64,000 bases of DNA from Sialis fuliginosa. Lineage: Eukaryota > Arthropoda > Insecta > Megaloptera > Sialidae. Made by a program: the position numbers and the translations under genes. This document shows, piece by piece, positions 11,022-22,719 of this stretch (positions within the stretch are counted from its first letter, which is position 1; each line of letters opens with the position of its first letter). Location of the stretch: assembly GCA_961205875.1 (NCBI GenBank), contig OY540812.1, positions 7,316,001 through 7,380,000 of the forward strand. Reading direction: 5' to 3'. The notes beneath the pieces were generated by a model that was not told the DNA's origin, searched no databases, and saw only the letters and a program-made list of their open reading frames with translations.

Positions 11022-11522
11022 CTAAAAAAATTCGGTCCAGACATACACGGGTATATGCCACAAGGGTTTCGAAGTATTGTACATACGTACTACGTGGACT
11101 GTATGGAGCCACTTAAAGGTGCATTTTTGAGTTATAAAAAATATAAAAATATGTTCATATTCTACTAATCGAGATCTACATTTTGACACCCCACATGCCT
11201 AGTTATGAAAATAAAAAAATAAAAATACTATGACGCCCCTCCCAATTTCTCCAAAATTTGAAATTATTGTTGGCTTTAGTATTTGTCGTTAGTAGTCCCA
11301 CCAAAGCCCCGTTATAAAACCTTTTTCAGATTTTTTGAGCTAGTAGTTACCGAGTTAGAGAGAAGGTAGACAAAATAAATGACTGTTTGCAGGCGCCATT
11401 TTTGAGTTAGAAAAAAAATTAAAAATAGGATCATATTCCACTAATTGAGATCTGTTGACTGAAAAGGACGGACAGACAGACGACAAAGTGAGATTAATAG
11501 GGTTTCTTCGGAACCCTAAAAA
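11022..11522 (+). repeat. Dispersed repeat ending in the GGGTTTCTTCGGAACCCTA hairpin
   Basis: The copy begins near the CACGGGTATATGCCA block (11,046) and ends with GGACGGACAGACAGACGACA, then AAAGTGAGATTAATAGGG, then a short hairpin AGGGTT-TCTTCGG-AACCCT. The same start and end occur at 39,590-39,996, so the family is real. An internal CGCCATTTTTGAGTTAGAA-like block occurs twice (near 11,120 and 11,392), suggesting internal duplication. No protein remnant was seen. Confidence 0.65.
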
Positions 11523-12539
11523 TAAACTAAGAACAAAAAAAAAATTGCGTTACAATTGTCTACATGGTTTGTGAATGGACATATCGGATAACTAGAGAAT
11601 AAAACATTATATTATTTTGTGAATAACTTCTAGTAAAAGAAAAAAACATCAGAAAAAAGTTTAATCTTCTAACAAAAAAGTTTTAAAATCGTTTGTTACA
11701 ATTATTATCAACGTACAATCTATATAACGTTTTTATTTTGCTCATTGCTACCATTATCATGGCCGATGAACACAAAAAAGGGCGATTCCTTTCCTCTGAA
11801 AATGTCCATTAACAAAGAACTTCGTACAAAGGAGACGACGATAAAAAGATACAGATAAATACAGCGAGCACGATTGAAGCGGGGTCCAAGTTTCCACTTC
11901 CTCTAAAACTTGTAATATGAAAGTTTTGCGGTATAAGATTTGCTTTTGATAACATTTATAGGCGCGTGTTTGTACCACGTCGCTTTTCTTAATGTGATAT
12001 GTTTGAATAACCAACTTACGGGAGTCTTTTAGAACAAAACAACTGATATTAGAAAACGTGAATGTATGCGCACATACGATATGTAAAATGTAATTATTAA
12101 AGTAACATGAGTGACAAGAATTGTGGAATTTGAGACGTAAAGAAAAGATTCAAATTAATTCGTCATTTTATAATTAAAATAAATTATTCAAATATAAAGT
12201 ATACTTATAAGCTGCAGTATTCTAACAAACTGGAAAATTAATTATAGGTAGGGAGAGTAAGGTAATCTCAAACGCGGGGTAATCGCAAATTCAGTGGTTT
12301 CAGTGTGTTAAAAGAGGAAAGCTAACGTTCTCTCTGCATTAACTAATAGTTGGGCCTACGTCTAGTATCGGACCGTTAACATTCTGTGTAGATCACAAGT
12401 AAGCTTAATTCAATTTTTTATATCATATTTCATCTAGTTTTTTATTAATTTAGAAACCATCAAGTTCGTAGAGCAATGACGAACGAATTAAATGGAGGTA
12501 ATTCCGAACGTTGTAAAAAAAACTGATACAAATTAAAAG
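11523..12539. other. Unrecognised stretch, partly less AT-rich
   Basis: Positions 11,750-12,010 and 12,240-12,400 are more balanced in composition than their surroundings. The 85-codon minus frame at 11,757-12,014 has no domain I recognise. At 12,250-12,290 there is an unusual AGAGTAAGGTAATCTCAAACG block. Nothing here can be assigned. Confidence 0.35.
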
Positions 12540-12864
12540 ACAGATATTTTGAAACTCATCTGCTAGATAAAGAAGTACTCCTCATTTATAGTACTCATAT
12601 ATATTTGTGCGATTAAATTATTATGTAATTTACTTAAAATTGTATAAGTAAATTTTGTGGCAATAAATATTTGATATTCCGAATTTTAGTATTTAAATAT
12701 GTTAAACTTGATATAAAATTAATTAATGAAATGGACGTATATTTGTATTTTTATTAAAAATGATAGTAAAATAGAAAAAGATAACCCATAATTAATATTT
12801 CGAATCTGTTGTAAGCGATTCTGACCTTTACGGTGGCAGACGACTTCTGAAGTCCATAGTACTT
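12540..12864 (+). repeat. Dispersed repeat, 'TGTGGCAATAAATATTTGATA' family, copy 1
   Basis: From ACAGATATTTTGAAACTCAT to GACGACTTCTGAAGTCCATA this matches copies at 42,288-42,697 (+), 49,584-50,036 (-) and 63,548-63,955 (+). It lacks the 5' part seen in the 42- and 49-kb copies (CTTATCATAAACTTAGTAGG). The TTGTGGCAATAAATATTTGA segment could hold a poly(A) signal if the element is transcribed, but no coding remnant is visible. Confidence 0.7.
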
Positions 12865-15800
12865 TAAAATAATCATTTATCTATTACTAAACCAAAATAC
12901 AGGTACGACGTCGTCAAATAGAGGGTTAATTTTTAGCAGAATAAATAAAAACGAGATGAAAACAACAAAACGGTTGCGTGGGATTTTTTTCATTATATAT
13001 CATCTCCATTCATAAAAACGGGTAACATCTGTATGATGGATTAGATTGTGAAGCTCCGCGGGCGGTGACGTTCTACTGCCTTCACTGCTTTGGATTACAA
13101 ACAGTTCTGAAGTTTTACTACAATATTTAATCGTGAATACAATTAGATTTTAGGATTTTAAATGTCGATAGCTGTCAAATTGAAATTTGTTTCAGAATAG
13201 AAAATATAAAGGAAAATATACTTTTAAAAAGTTCAATTAGGTGGGTATATTCTGTAACGTTTTAAATAAAACAAAAGTGCCAAATAAAAATAAATGTATT
13301 ATTAAAATTTTGCAGGTACAATAATCATTAACTGAATATTTACTTTTAACTCTTGGCAAATAAAGACCACGAAATTTCAAACAACGTAAATTAATGTGTC
13401 TTAAAACGCGAAGTGCCAGATTTAAATTCTCAGCGTGGAGACGTTTCAATGTTTTGTTGAAAAAAAGGTGCTAAAGCTTTAAACACAATTTAGAAGTATA
13501 TATTACATATAAATCTCGGTTAAGTGTGAATTTTTTTATATACATTTTTTTCGATTTATTCTTATGTAATAAACAAAGAAATGAAATATAACAAATAAGT
13601 ATATATTTATATATTTTACTTAAATAATTAATTTAAAGAATAATATCAAATAAGTAGTAATATTTTACTACTTATGTAAATTTCAGACTGTCTCGTCTCG
13701 AATCTAACCCAACTCGTCGCGGTCTCGTTTCGTTTGAATTTAAGACACTCTCGTATAAGCGTGCAGCGTTACTTATATGGCATATACATTTATTAGTCTA
13801 ATAACCGAATTTCTTTCAAACGAGTTATTGGCAACAATAGAATGGAACGACAAAAAAGTGAAAACTAATATTAGCTATCAACGCCTTTTTTGTTAGCAAT
13901 CAAACGTCGGACCCGTCACAATGCTTTGACAAACTCTATCGATTGTTCATGAAGATTTATACCTTGTTCTGATAAAGTCAGAAAAAAACTAGGTTTCATA
14001 TATCGTATGAAAACTTTTAGAAGCCAAAAATAGACGCTATATATTATCTATTTATAATTCTAACGATAAGTGTTATATTTTAGTGAGCACGTAAAATCTA
14101 AAGTACATCTTTTAAATATAAGTTTGTATCTATTTTTGAATACATAAATATAGTTTAATTTTTTAACGTATAGTTTTAATTAGGCTATATTCATTTTGGG
14201 TCTAGAGGAGTCTATATTTTTTTATTTTTTTTTTACAATTATGGTGAAAATATGTACAGTTAAATATTTATAACTATGTATATAAATTATAACTAAAATA
14301 TTGATTCAATATTAACCATTGTATAAACTGAAGTTCAACAATAAAAAATAGTAATAATTATTGAATGAAATTATGTTTTAAGAAAATTAATAACAATGTA
14401 TATGTATATTGTATATAGGTACTAACAACTATGTCAAAATATTTTCATTTATATAATTAGTCTTTTCCAAAAAATACATTTATTATTTTACATAAAACTT
14501 GCAAATTTTATACATTACTTTTCGCATTGTTTATTTTATATTTTAGATGAAAATGAATAAGTTAATTTTGTTCGCTAAACTTTTTTCCCTACAGAAAAAA
14601 AGTTACAACGAAATTACTTTAGAGTTTATACAAGTATTTTAGAATTTTCATTTTTATTTAAAAAAAAAACTCATAAGTAAAGACATAATTTTAATTACCC
14701 GTGAAAATATAATATAGAAATTTTAAATTGTTTATATTAAGAAAATAATTGTTTTTTTCATAAGCTCAAAGTTATGATTAACTAACCGCAATATAGTAAA
14801 TATATACAGATAAGTAAGCATCTTACTTAATTAATGTGGTTATACTTATCTTACATTATTTTTAATATAATATATTATGTATAAGTAAATATAAGTATTT
14901 GTATTGATTCATTTATTTATTTTTAAATATCTAGATATAATAAAATAATTCATACTTCATAGAACAGGATATTCACCTATTAGAAAAAAAATAGGCGTGA
15001 CTGTGTCGGGGTTAAATAAAACTCTCTCATGGATTGATACATCTTCAATTTTTTTTTACACAGAAAAGTTCGAATTTTTGTAAAATACACAAAATGTTTC
15101 CGTAAACATAGTCTAAATAAATAAATATATAACTAGTATTCTATAATATAGTTGTTACGATTTGTACGAACATAAAAATAATTAATTAATTAATATTTAC
15201 AAACGAAATCGTGGAAATACGAAGTTTACTTTTTATTTAAATTTAAAAAACTTTAATCAAAAAATTAAAAACGATACGTCGTAGAGAATACATGCTAAGA
15301 TACTATTATTTTTTTAATTCAATTTATTAATATTTACAAGCGCAATCGTGGACATACCTACAAAAATTAATTTTTTGTTGTTGTTTTTTTATAATATAAA
15401 AATCACTCATTAAAACTGGTTCAGTGTTTTGATTTTTACTTGTACCTCGTAGATCTAATCGAGATCTATAATTTGGGACAAAAACCCGCGTGGTAGCTGC
15501 TCTGAGTGTCGAGATATACTGATTTTAAATTTACGCTAGCGCGCAAGTCTGATCTCTGCGCATTACATCAAGTTTCTGAAATGCCCACCCAGTATCTAGT
15601 CTGAAACTCTAGGCGTTATTTACGTTAAAATATTCGTTATACGAATAGTCCATTATACATATTTTTTAAATAGAAAGAATTTTTTTGTCACAAAATGTAA
15701 AAAAAGAGTTGACTTTGAAAACATAGAATTTAATGCGATAAAAAAAAAGAAAATTCTTCATATAATTATAAATAATAACCCGTGAAACCATTCCTATGTT

Positions 15801-16269
15801 GCTTTCATTTTCGTTTGAAATATACATTATGTTTGTAACACTCCAATAATGGCACATTTGAAAAAGTTTTTCAAGTATGCGTTTGGAAACAAGTACAAAC
15901 TTTATTTCTCTCTGTCAGTCTGCGAATAAAATTTAATTTCAACAGTTGATTTTATTATATATGAGTTAAACACATTATACGTACTAATTATTTTTGTACA
16001 TGTGTCTGAAATGTCAGGAAATGTTAATTAAAAATAAACTCAATATTAAATATATATACAGTAAAATTAATTATACAGTTCAGATTTCAATACCGGAGTC
16101 ATTTTATGGAATGTTTATTTCAAACAATGTATATTTTGTACTCATCGTACGATAGTAATTATATATTGTTTAAATATGCTGTAATTAAATAACCACAAAT
16201 TAAAATGTGCGAATATTAAACATTTTATATTATATCTAACATATTACCTATAACATTTTTTTTGGAACA
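12865..16269. other. Long, very AT-rich stretch without recognised features
   Basis: More than 3 kb with no acceptable gene, RNA gene or delimitable element. A local duplication is visible: AATATTTACAAACGAAATCG near 15,192 and AATATTTACAAGCGCAATCG near 15,330. A patch at 15,470-15,600 is more GC-rich. The frames at 13,237-13,449 (-) and 15,666-15,857 (-) are low-complexity chance frames. Confidence 0.45.
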
Positions 16270-16277
16270 CCCTAATG

Positions 16278-16582
16278 CAGCGGTCACCAAACTACGGCCC
16301 GCGGGCCGGATCCGGCCCTCCAAAGGTTTTCATTCGGCCCCTGATTTTTATTTATAAATATTTTACATACATATAAACAATATTAATTTTATATAATTTA
16401 AGGATTTGATGTAGATATGTGTATTTATCTACATTTTAATAGATATTTTCCATTATACATAGCTAATTGCACATGTAAATAAACGTTCTAATAGGATTTC
16501 AAGAAGAATATTTTTCGTTTGGCCCCCATGTTTAAAAAAAAATTCGATCCGACCCGTTTCTCGAAAAGTTTGGTGACCTTTG
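16278..16582. mobile_element. hAT miniature element with perfect 8-bp target duplication
   Basis: The left end CAGCGGTCACCAAACTACGG and the right end AGTTTGGTGACCTTTG are inverted repeats of 16 bp with two mismatches. The flanks are identical: CCCTAATG at 16,270-16,277 and at 16,583-16,590. GC-rich ends (GGCCCGCGGGCCGGATCCGG on the left) surround an AT-rich core, the usual layout of these widespread hAT miniature elements. The intact duplication suggests a fairly recent insertion. It has no coding capacity. Confidence 0.9.
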
Positions 16583-16590
16583 CCCTAATG

Positions 16591-17223
16591 GCACATCTAT
16601 TTATTATTGTAAAATTACAAAATTATAATAATAAATCAGTCGCTAGAAGTCAAAATATGTAGATGTATTTGCTTTTTTAACGTTAATACATACATTTTTA
16701 CGATTTACAGCCAATTGTTTAAAGATTACTTCTAGCAGTTAAAATATATGTATATATTTCACGAATTAAATAAAAACATATGCATGCAGTAGACAAAATG
16801 ATATTAATAAATACCACATACGTTCACGTACATAAATACACAACCAATAAAACCATAGACCGTGCATATGTATACATTTTCACGTGGTAACATACTCAAA
16901 GGTCATTGAAGGACCGCGTCAGTGTTACTGCAGACCCTTTTTTGCCCCTCATACTCCTACACCCCCGTCTGACAACGCTGAATATATATACGATGTCACT
17001 TTTTGTATACAATTTTAGCAGTTTTCCGTTATATGAAGTGTCTACGTAGCAGATTTTTTTATTTGATTTCAACAGTGTATATCTCTCCGCGAGATGTTCT
17101 GATTCATCATAAAAATAATTTGAGGGTTGTTTATTAAATGTACGACTTGACGTGCGAAAATTTGTGTCATTTATTATATATATACCTATATATAATGATT
17201 CAGATTTTCTTTTTTAACTTAGA
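16591..17223. other. Unrecognised stretch with a GC-richer patch
   Basis: Positions 16,880-16,990 are less AT-rich and contain AAAGGTCATTGAAGGACC, which resembles spaced nuclear-receptor half sites (AGGTCA). With no gene nearby this is only a curiosity. Nothing else was recognised. Confidence 0.35.
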
Positions 17224-17394
17224 TACACTGTTAAAAATTTTTGTAAATTTACTACATTTTTACTAAGCAGTTGCTTTGTAAAATTACAAACTCTCGTATT
17301 GTATTGGAATTTTCAAACGCATTCGTAGTAATATTGCAATTTGTAATAACAAGAGTACTAAGCAGGTTGCAATTTTACAAATTTTTTGTATTCG

Positions 17395-18245
17395 TCAGAA
17401 ACTTGTTGTAATTTTACCATTCAAAGTTGTAGAATTAAATCTAAAGTTTTGTAAAATTTCCATACATATTCGGAATTTAATTTTACCACAATTATCTGTA
17501 AAATTACTAACCAAAATTTGCAATTACAATCTCAAGAAGTGATTGGAAATTTACAAATCATTATTTATTTTTTCAAATTCAGTTTGCATTTTTACAAAAA
17601 TTTATTCAAGTCATGAGCGCTATGTATTTTTACATTTCTTGTTTGTAATTTTAAGTCTAAAACTTTGTAAAATTTCTACACATATTCGGAATTTAATTTT
17701 ACCACATTTATCTGTAAAATTACTAACCAAAATTTGCAATTACAATCTCAAGAAGTGATTGGAAATTTACAAATCATTATTTATTTTTTCAAATTCTGTT
17801 TGCATTTTTACAAAAATTCATTCAAGTCATGAGCGCTATGTATTTTTACAATTCTTATTTGTAATTTCAAGTCTAAAACTTTGTAAAATTTCTACACATA
17901 TTCGGATTTTGATTTTACCAAGATTAATAGTAAAATTACTAACCGAAACTTGCAGTTACAATTACAGGAAATTTACAAATCATTACTTTTTTTTTGAAAA
18001 TTCTGTTTGTATTTTTACAAAATTTCTTTCAAGTCGAGCGCTATGTATTTTTACAATTCTTGTTTGTAATTTCAAGTCTAAAATTTTGTAAAATTTCTAT
18101 ACCTATTTGTAGTCTAATCTTACTACAGTTATCAAAAAAATGACTAACTGAAATACGTAATCCAAATTGCAAAAAGTGATTGAAAAATTGTAAAACTTTA
18201 ATTACTTTAGATTTGTTTATATTTTTACTAGTGTCTCTTACAATC
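17395..18245 (+). repeat. Left subterminal tandem array, about 4 units of 207-216 bp
   Basis: The landmark GGAAATTTACAAATCATTA occurs at 17,545, 17,761 and 17,968, and a diverged GAAAAATTGTAAAAC at 18,182, giving spacings of 216, 207 and 214 bases. A partial unit precedes the first. Each unit is itself made of GTAAAATTACTAAC-like words. The similar 71- and 110-codon frames at 17,543 and 17,759 are by-products of the tandem copies. Subterminal arrays of this kind bind transposase in CACTA elements. Confidence 0.8.
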
Positions 18246-19010
18246 ATATAGTTTTATGTAATCTTCTAATTCTGCTGTGTAGTTTCAAGTATAAAACTTG
18301 GTATATTTATTTTGCATTTTTATAAAATTGTGACTTATGCAGATTTAAAATTTAATTTGAATGCAGTTCTAAGTAAAATTAGTAGCAAACATTTATACTT
18401 GAATTGCAAGTATGAAGTATAGATTATAAAAAAATATTTTTTTTTTATTAAAATGTTTTAATATACATGTTGTTTCTGAATATGAAATATGTTAGTTTTA
18501 TAAAAAAAACCTCATAGAATCGATCAAGTGTATAAAAAAAATTGTGAAAGAACCGAATTATTCACTGTGGTAAAAAATAGTGATAAAATTTAATTGTAAG
18601 TGTAATAGGGTATGTTCAAATCTGCATATCAACATTTTTTATATTTGAAAGTAAGTAAATCTTTGCTAATTATTATTTATGAATTATATATAAACTGGTC
18701 AAAATGCCTAAAACAACCTTTATAAATGCTCCATATGCCGGTGTAAAACAACCTTTAATTTTATTCGAATTTGCAAGTCCCGACCAGCATAGAAAAAATC
18801 ATTGTTGCGTTTCTTTTGACATGCCGACACAAGTATAGAACAGTGATTCTCAAAGTGTGGGTCGCGACTCCTAGGAAGGTCGTAGAAAAATTGATGACAT
18901 AAACCGAGTTTAGTAAGCAAACAATTATTTTTTACTTGGTGTGAAAACAGTGTCCACTATTCGCTGAATTAACAATGACAGTTCTCTTGCCATTTGCAAC
19001 CAACTTATTT

Positions 19011-20296
19011 AAAGGCGAGCGGATTATCGAGTCTAGCTCGCTTAGAATTGACAATAACCGACCAATCGACGTTCTAGTGGCTAAAAATGATTTTATTAAA
19101 TTCTTTATATTTTTCTGAGAAAAAACATCTATATACATTAAAAAATCTGAAAAAATTATGTAAGCTTCATTGGATTAAAATGAACATTTTTTGTCTCATA
19201 AACTTTTTTTTAAAATCAATTGTTTTGAAGATAAAAAATATTTATACTTATATTTATACTCGGAAACTAATTGTTCAATCAAAATAAATCAAAAACAAAA
19301 AGAATCAGCCAACTTTGAACTATAACTATATTTTTTTTCATTTTGATCATTACTGTAATTAAATGTAAAAACTTCATTAGAGCCGAACTCACTCTTTGCG
19401 CCGTAAATCGATACCATGGCTGGCTACAACATTCATTTAATAATAATTGAAATATTTAAATACTGGGATGAATGCATCAATAAAAACACTTTAGAATATT
19501 TTTATTGCACATTTATTTGTCACGATTATTTTCTTTATTATAATATTATACTTATCAGAACATCTACAAAAAATATTTCTGTTCTTGTTGCGGAAAATTT
19601 CCTTGTACAGCTAAAACATGCTCTTGTTTGGATTTAGATTTAAAATGTTGTTCAGTTTGTAGATGTTTTGATAAGTGTAACAATAAAGAAAATAATTGTA
19701 ACAAATAAATGTGCAATAAAAATATTCTAAAGTGTTTTTATTGAAACTTTCATCCCAGTATTTAAATATTTCAACTATTAAACGAAAATTGTAGCCAGCC
19801 ATGGTATCGATTTACGGCGCAAGGAGTGAGTTCGGCTCTAATGAAGTTTTTACATTTAATTACAGTAATAATCAAAATGAAAAAAAATCTAATTATAGTT
19901 TAAAGTTGGCTGATTCCTTTTGTTTATGTTTTATTCTGATTGAACAATTAGTTACCGAGAAAAAAATTCACAAATATACGAATTTTTCGCTATTTTTAAA
20001 GTTAAAATATTTTTTATCTTCAAAACTATAGCTTTAAAAAAAAAGTTTATGAGACAAAAAATGTTTATTTTAATCCAATGAAGCTTACATAATTTTTTCA
20101 GATTTTTTAATGCAGATTTAGATTTATTAAACAAAAAAATGTGTGTACCTATTGAAGGACCGCATAAAAAAATATCATGTATATAGATGTTTTTTCTCAG
20201 AAAAATATAAAGAATTTAATAAAATCATTTTTAGCCACTAGAACGTCGATTGGTTGGTTAGTGTACTCGAAATAGCTGTAATCCGCTCGCCCTATT
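19011..20296. repeat. Giant hairpin: inverted repeat with arms of about 0.56-0.64 kb
   Basis: The left arm (about 19,011-19,574) is the reverse complement of the right arm (about 19,655-20,296). Matching landmarks are GGCGAGCGGATTA at 19,013 against TAATCCGCTCGCC at 20,279, ACCATGGCTGGCTACAA near 19,413 against its complement near 19,792, and AAGCTTCATTGGATTAAAAT at 19,163 against its complement near 20,070. The loop is about 80 bases. The right arm has an extra insert near 20,113-20,168. If transcribed it would fold into a long double-stranded RNA. Frames on both arms (19,087, 19,416, 19,611-, 19,801, 19,952-) are pairs of the same sequence. Confidence 0.85.
19544..19708 (+). pseudogene. Cysteine-rich CXC-like C-terminal remnant at the hairpin tip
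   Basis: From 19,544 to the stop at 19,706-19,708 one frame reads ...YKKYFCSCCGKFPC, TAKTCSCLDLDLKCC and SVCRCFDKCNNKENNCNK. The spacing C-x-C-x5-C-x4-C-x-C-x6-C-x3-C-x-C-x3-C-N-N is very close to the tesmin/TSO1-type CXC zinc-binding motif (C-x-C-x4-C-x4-C-x-C-x6-C-x3-C-x-C-x2-C-x-N). The amino half sits in the loop and the end runs into the right arm, so the right arm looks like the original 3' end of a longer gene and the left arm like an inverted copy. Codons before about 19,575 come from the inverted arm and are artificial. There is no ATG. It is likely the tail of a transposon protein, but a metallothionein-like or unrelated Cys-rich segment is possible. Confidence 0.5.
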
Positions 20297-21043
20297 ATAC
20301 GAAATGGTATTTTCAGTACTGACCAACATCAAAACAAAGCCGCGCTCACTCATCACATTAAATTTAATTTAAAATATTTTTAGTAAACTCAATTAGTTAG
20401 TTAAGTTAATGTCGAAAAATATACAAATAATATTTTGTTCAAAGATGTACTCGAGATAAGTTATTAACTTGTTATTAATTATTATTGATATTAAATTTCG
20501 CTATTAATCACAATTATGAGTGATTCAATTCAAAAAGTTTGAGAAATACTGGTATAGAACATAGTTTCATGTGAACGCGCTGGCGGAAGGGGTAAATTTT
20601 GTTACATTTTATTTTCTCACGATGCTAAGCTACTGCGTATGAGCAATAATACGATTTTTGAACTGTCGTTATTAAAAATTTGTTGTGTAAAGATTGATGC
20701 TGCTACAAGTGATTTTTTATAATTCTGTTGTTTAATCCAATAATTGTTTTTAACGTTTATTGAATATATATCTGTTATAATTCAGGTAACTTTTTCACCT
20801 ACTTACATCTTTAAGCTGTAGCCATTTGTCTAAACAAATGATTTTTATTTTTGGAGTTAAAATTTTAAGGCAAAAGAAATATTTTCTTGTTTCAAATAAT
20901 TTTTTTCCAAAACTAAGATTTTAATATTTGAAATGTGTAATCAAATTTTGATAAGTGTTTTAAAATTTCACGACAAATAAGTATAACTTCTAACGCGTGT
21001 ACATAAGTACACATACCCACTTTTTGTTTTGTTTTTTATAGAC

Positions 21044-22443
21044 ATGGATCATAAATATCGTCTTATATTATATTATATTATATATACATGGCTTCATTTT
21101 GAAAAAGATTCTGATAAGGTATATTGCAAATATATGCCAGGCCTGCTTGATGATCCAAATGTATGCAAAGAACTGCAAGAAATGGTGAAAAATTTAGAAC
21201 CACCCAAATCTACATAGCCAACATTTCTAGTGGATATTCGCGGAAGTGCTCGTAAGTAATGATATGTTATTTTAAAATAAATTCTTTACCACAATATTAA
21301 TTTTTTTACATTTTATTAATTTTTGATGAGCAAAAAAAATATTTTGACATATTATTAATCAATTTTTTAGATACTTATAAAGAAGCTGAAAATAAAATCG
21401 TTGAGTTAGAAACAAAACCATATGTATACTCGACAGCAAATGAAGAATCTGCAAAAAAAAAACAGATACTGATAATAAGGCTCTGAAGCGCAAATTTGTT
21501 GCAAAGAATAAAGAGCTCATTAACAAACAATTTAGTCAAGCAGCATTGAAATGGACAGACGATCTTGGTATAAAAATTCGTAAGTAGTTTTAATTTTTTT
21601 TGGTAAAATTTTTTGTTATAAATATGCAACAAATATATTTTTTTTAATGTTAGATTCATCTAATCCTAAAAGTCAACACACAAAAAGAAAAAAATTGAAT
21701 TCTAAATCGATTTCAATCCCAAGTTGTCACCCATCTGATGACACTGACATTAAGTCAACTTCAACGGAATTTTCCAGTGATGAAGACAACACTAACGGAT
21801 TAGATCCAAACAATATATTAAATCCAAAAAGGATTGTAAAAAAAAAGCTGAAGAAAAACTCGAGACCAGTGCAAATCAACCAATGACAATAGGTAAAAAC
21901 ATACATCGTTTTTTTTTTCTTTAATGTGTATTGGAAACGTGATTTTTTTTGTTACAGAAGATCTGCATCAATTCATATCGAGCTGTTTTGTAAGCATCGG
22001 CAAACGTTTGTCAAATTTAGGAAGTCAATTAACCAATTATTCAACCAGATTACAAAGCCTTGAAAATGTCATTGAAAAACTTCATAATTCAACAAGCATT
22101 TTGAGTGACGAAATCAGTAACTCTGAGAGTGAATTTGACATGATTCTTCCACTACAAAATGAAGAAAGTTTTATTAAATTTAATGATAAAATTAAAAGTG
22201 ATGTTGATTTTAAAAAAAAATTGGTAAGTAATCACAAATAAAATTATTATTTTTTTATATAAGCCCTATTTTATATAATTCGTTTATAAGACATGAATAA
22301 TAATTTTCTTTTTTTAGATTTACAAATTGTTATGCTAAATAAACAAGACAGTAGATATAACCAAGAATATTGGAAAGATACTCCGTGCCTACATTACTCG
22401 TGATTTGGCAATTAATTATGTGGCAATCAAAACGTCAGAATAA
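21044..22443 (+). pseudogene. Five-exon DUF4806-like pseudogene, cargo of the CACTA-like element
   Basis: Five blocks are joined by GT-AG introns: 21,044-21,251, 21,371-21,579, 21,654-21,892, 21,958-22,223 and 22,318-22,443. Block 1 reads DHKYRLILYYIIYTWLHFEK then VYCKYMPGLLDDPNVCKELQ. Block 2 holds a helical YKEAENKIVELETKPYVYST segment. Block 3 is a Lys/Ser/Asp-rich linker (HPSDDTDIK, FSSDEDN). Block 4 has a coiled-coil-like SQLTNYSTRLQSLENVIEKL and then MILPLQNEESFIKFNDKIKS. Block 5 ends NIGKILRAYITRDLAINYVA. The LP.....F..F..K...D..F..KL pattern plus the ILR..IT.DLA..Y end resembles the DUF4806 domain common in insect repeat-borne genes. Damage: TAG at 21,215, a one-base shift in an A10 run near 21,452, another in an A9 run near 21,839, and TAA at 22,336. 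All eight splice signals survive and phases agree (1,1,1,0). The true first exon may lie upstream. Function is unknown. It is not a transposase. Confidence 0.6.
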
Positions 22444-22554
22444 TCTTCAAAAAAAATTTAAAATTTGTGTTAGCATTAAATTATGTTATTATTTTCATAA
22501 TATAAATTATTGATAACACTGTTATAATTAATGACATATGTTTAATTGTTAATT

Positions 22555-22600
22555 AAATAATTAATAAATTAATATTTAATAAATATTTTATATTTAACAC
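22555..22600 (+). promoter_or_regulatory. Candidate poly(A) signals after the pseudogene
   Basis: AATAAATT and AATAAATATTTT occur near 22,563-22,588, about 130 bases after the final stop codon. In such AT-rich sequence AATAAA is expected often by chance, so this supports the gene end only weakly. Confidence 0.25.
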
Positions 22601-22719
22601 TAAAATACGCTGTTGTAGCATTCATTGATTTAACAATTTTTTTCAGTAAAATTACAGTCTGATATTGAAATAAAGCTATGCAAGTTATATCCCGATGCAT
22701 AGTAATATTGCAACGAGCG

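Larger units (their letters stand above)
18841..20551 (+). mobile_element. 1.7-kb hAT element nested in the CACTA-like element
   Basis: The left end CAGTGATTCTCAAAGTGTGG and the right end (reverse complement CAGTATTTCTCAAACTTTTT) are hAT-type inverted ends. The flanks are identical 8-mers, GTATAGAA at 18,833-18,840 and 20,552-20,559. Most of the interior is a huge hairpin (19,011-20,296). The only coding trace is a short cysteine-rich frame at its tip (19,544-19,708). No DDE/RNase H transposase core or BED finger is present, so the element is non-autonomous. It inserted after the host CACTA-like element. Confidence 0.85.

Noticed and set aside
16906..16925. Nuclear-receptor response element (AGGTCA-like half sites)
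   Set aside because: It is a single imperfect occurrence with no nearby gene, within chance expectation for 64 kb.
17543..18091. Two similar 71- and 110-codon frames starting with the same residues
   Set aside because: They are tandem copies of the subterminal repeat read in the same frame, with no gene structure.
19416..20134. Pairs of near-identical frames on opposite strands starting MAGYN...
   Set aside because: They are the two arms of the giant hairpin read on opposite strands. Only the loop-centred Cys-rich frame shows protein-like constraint.
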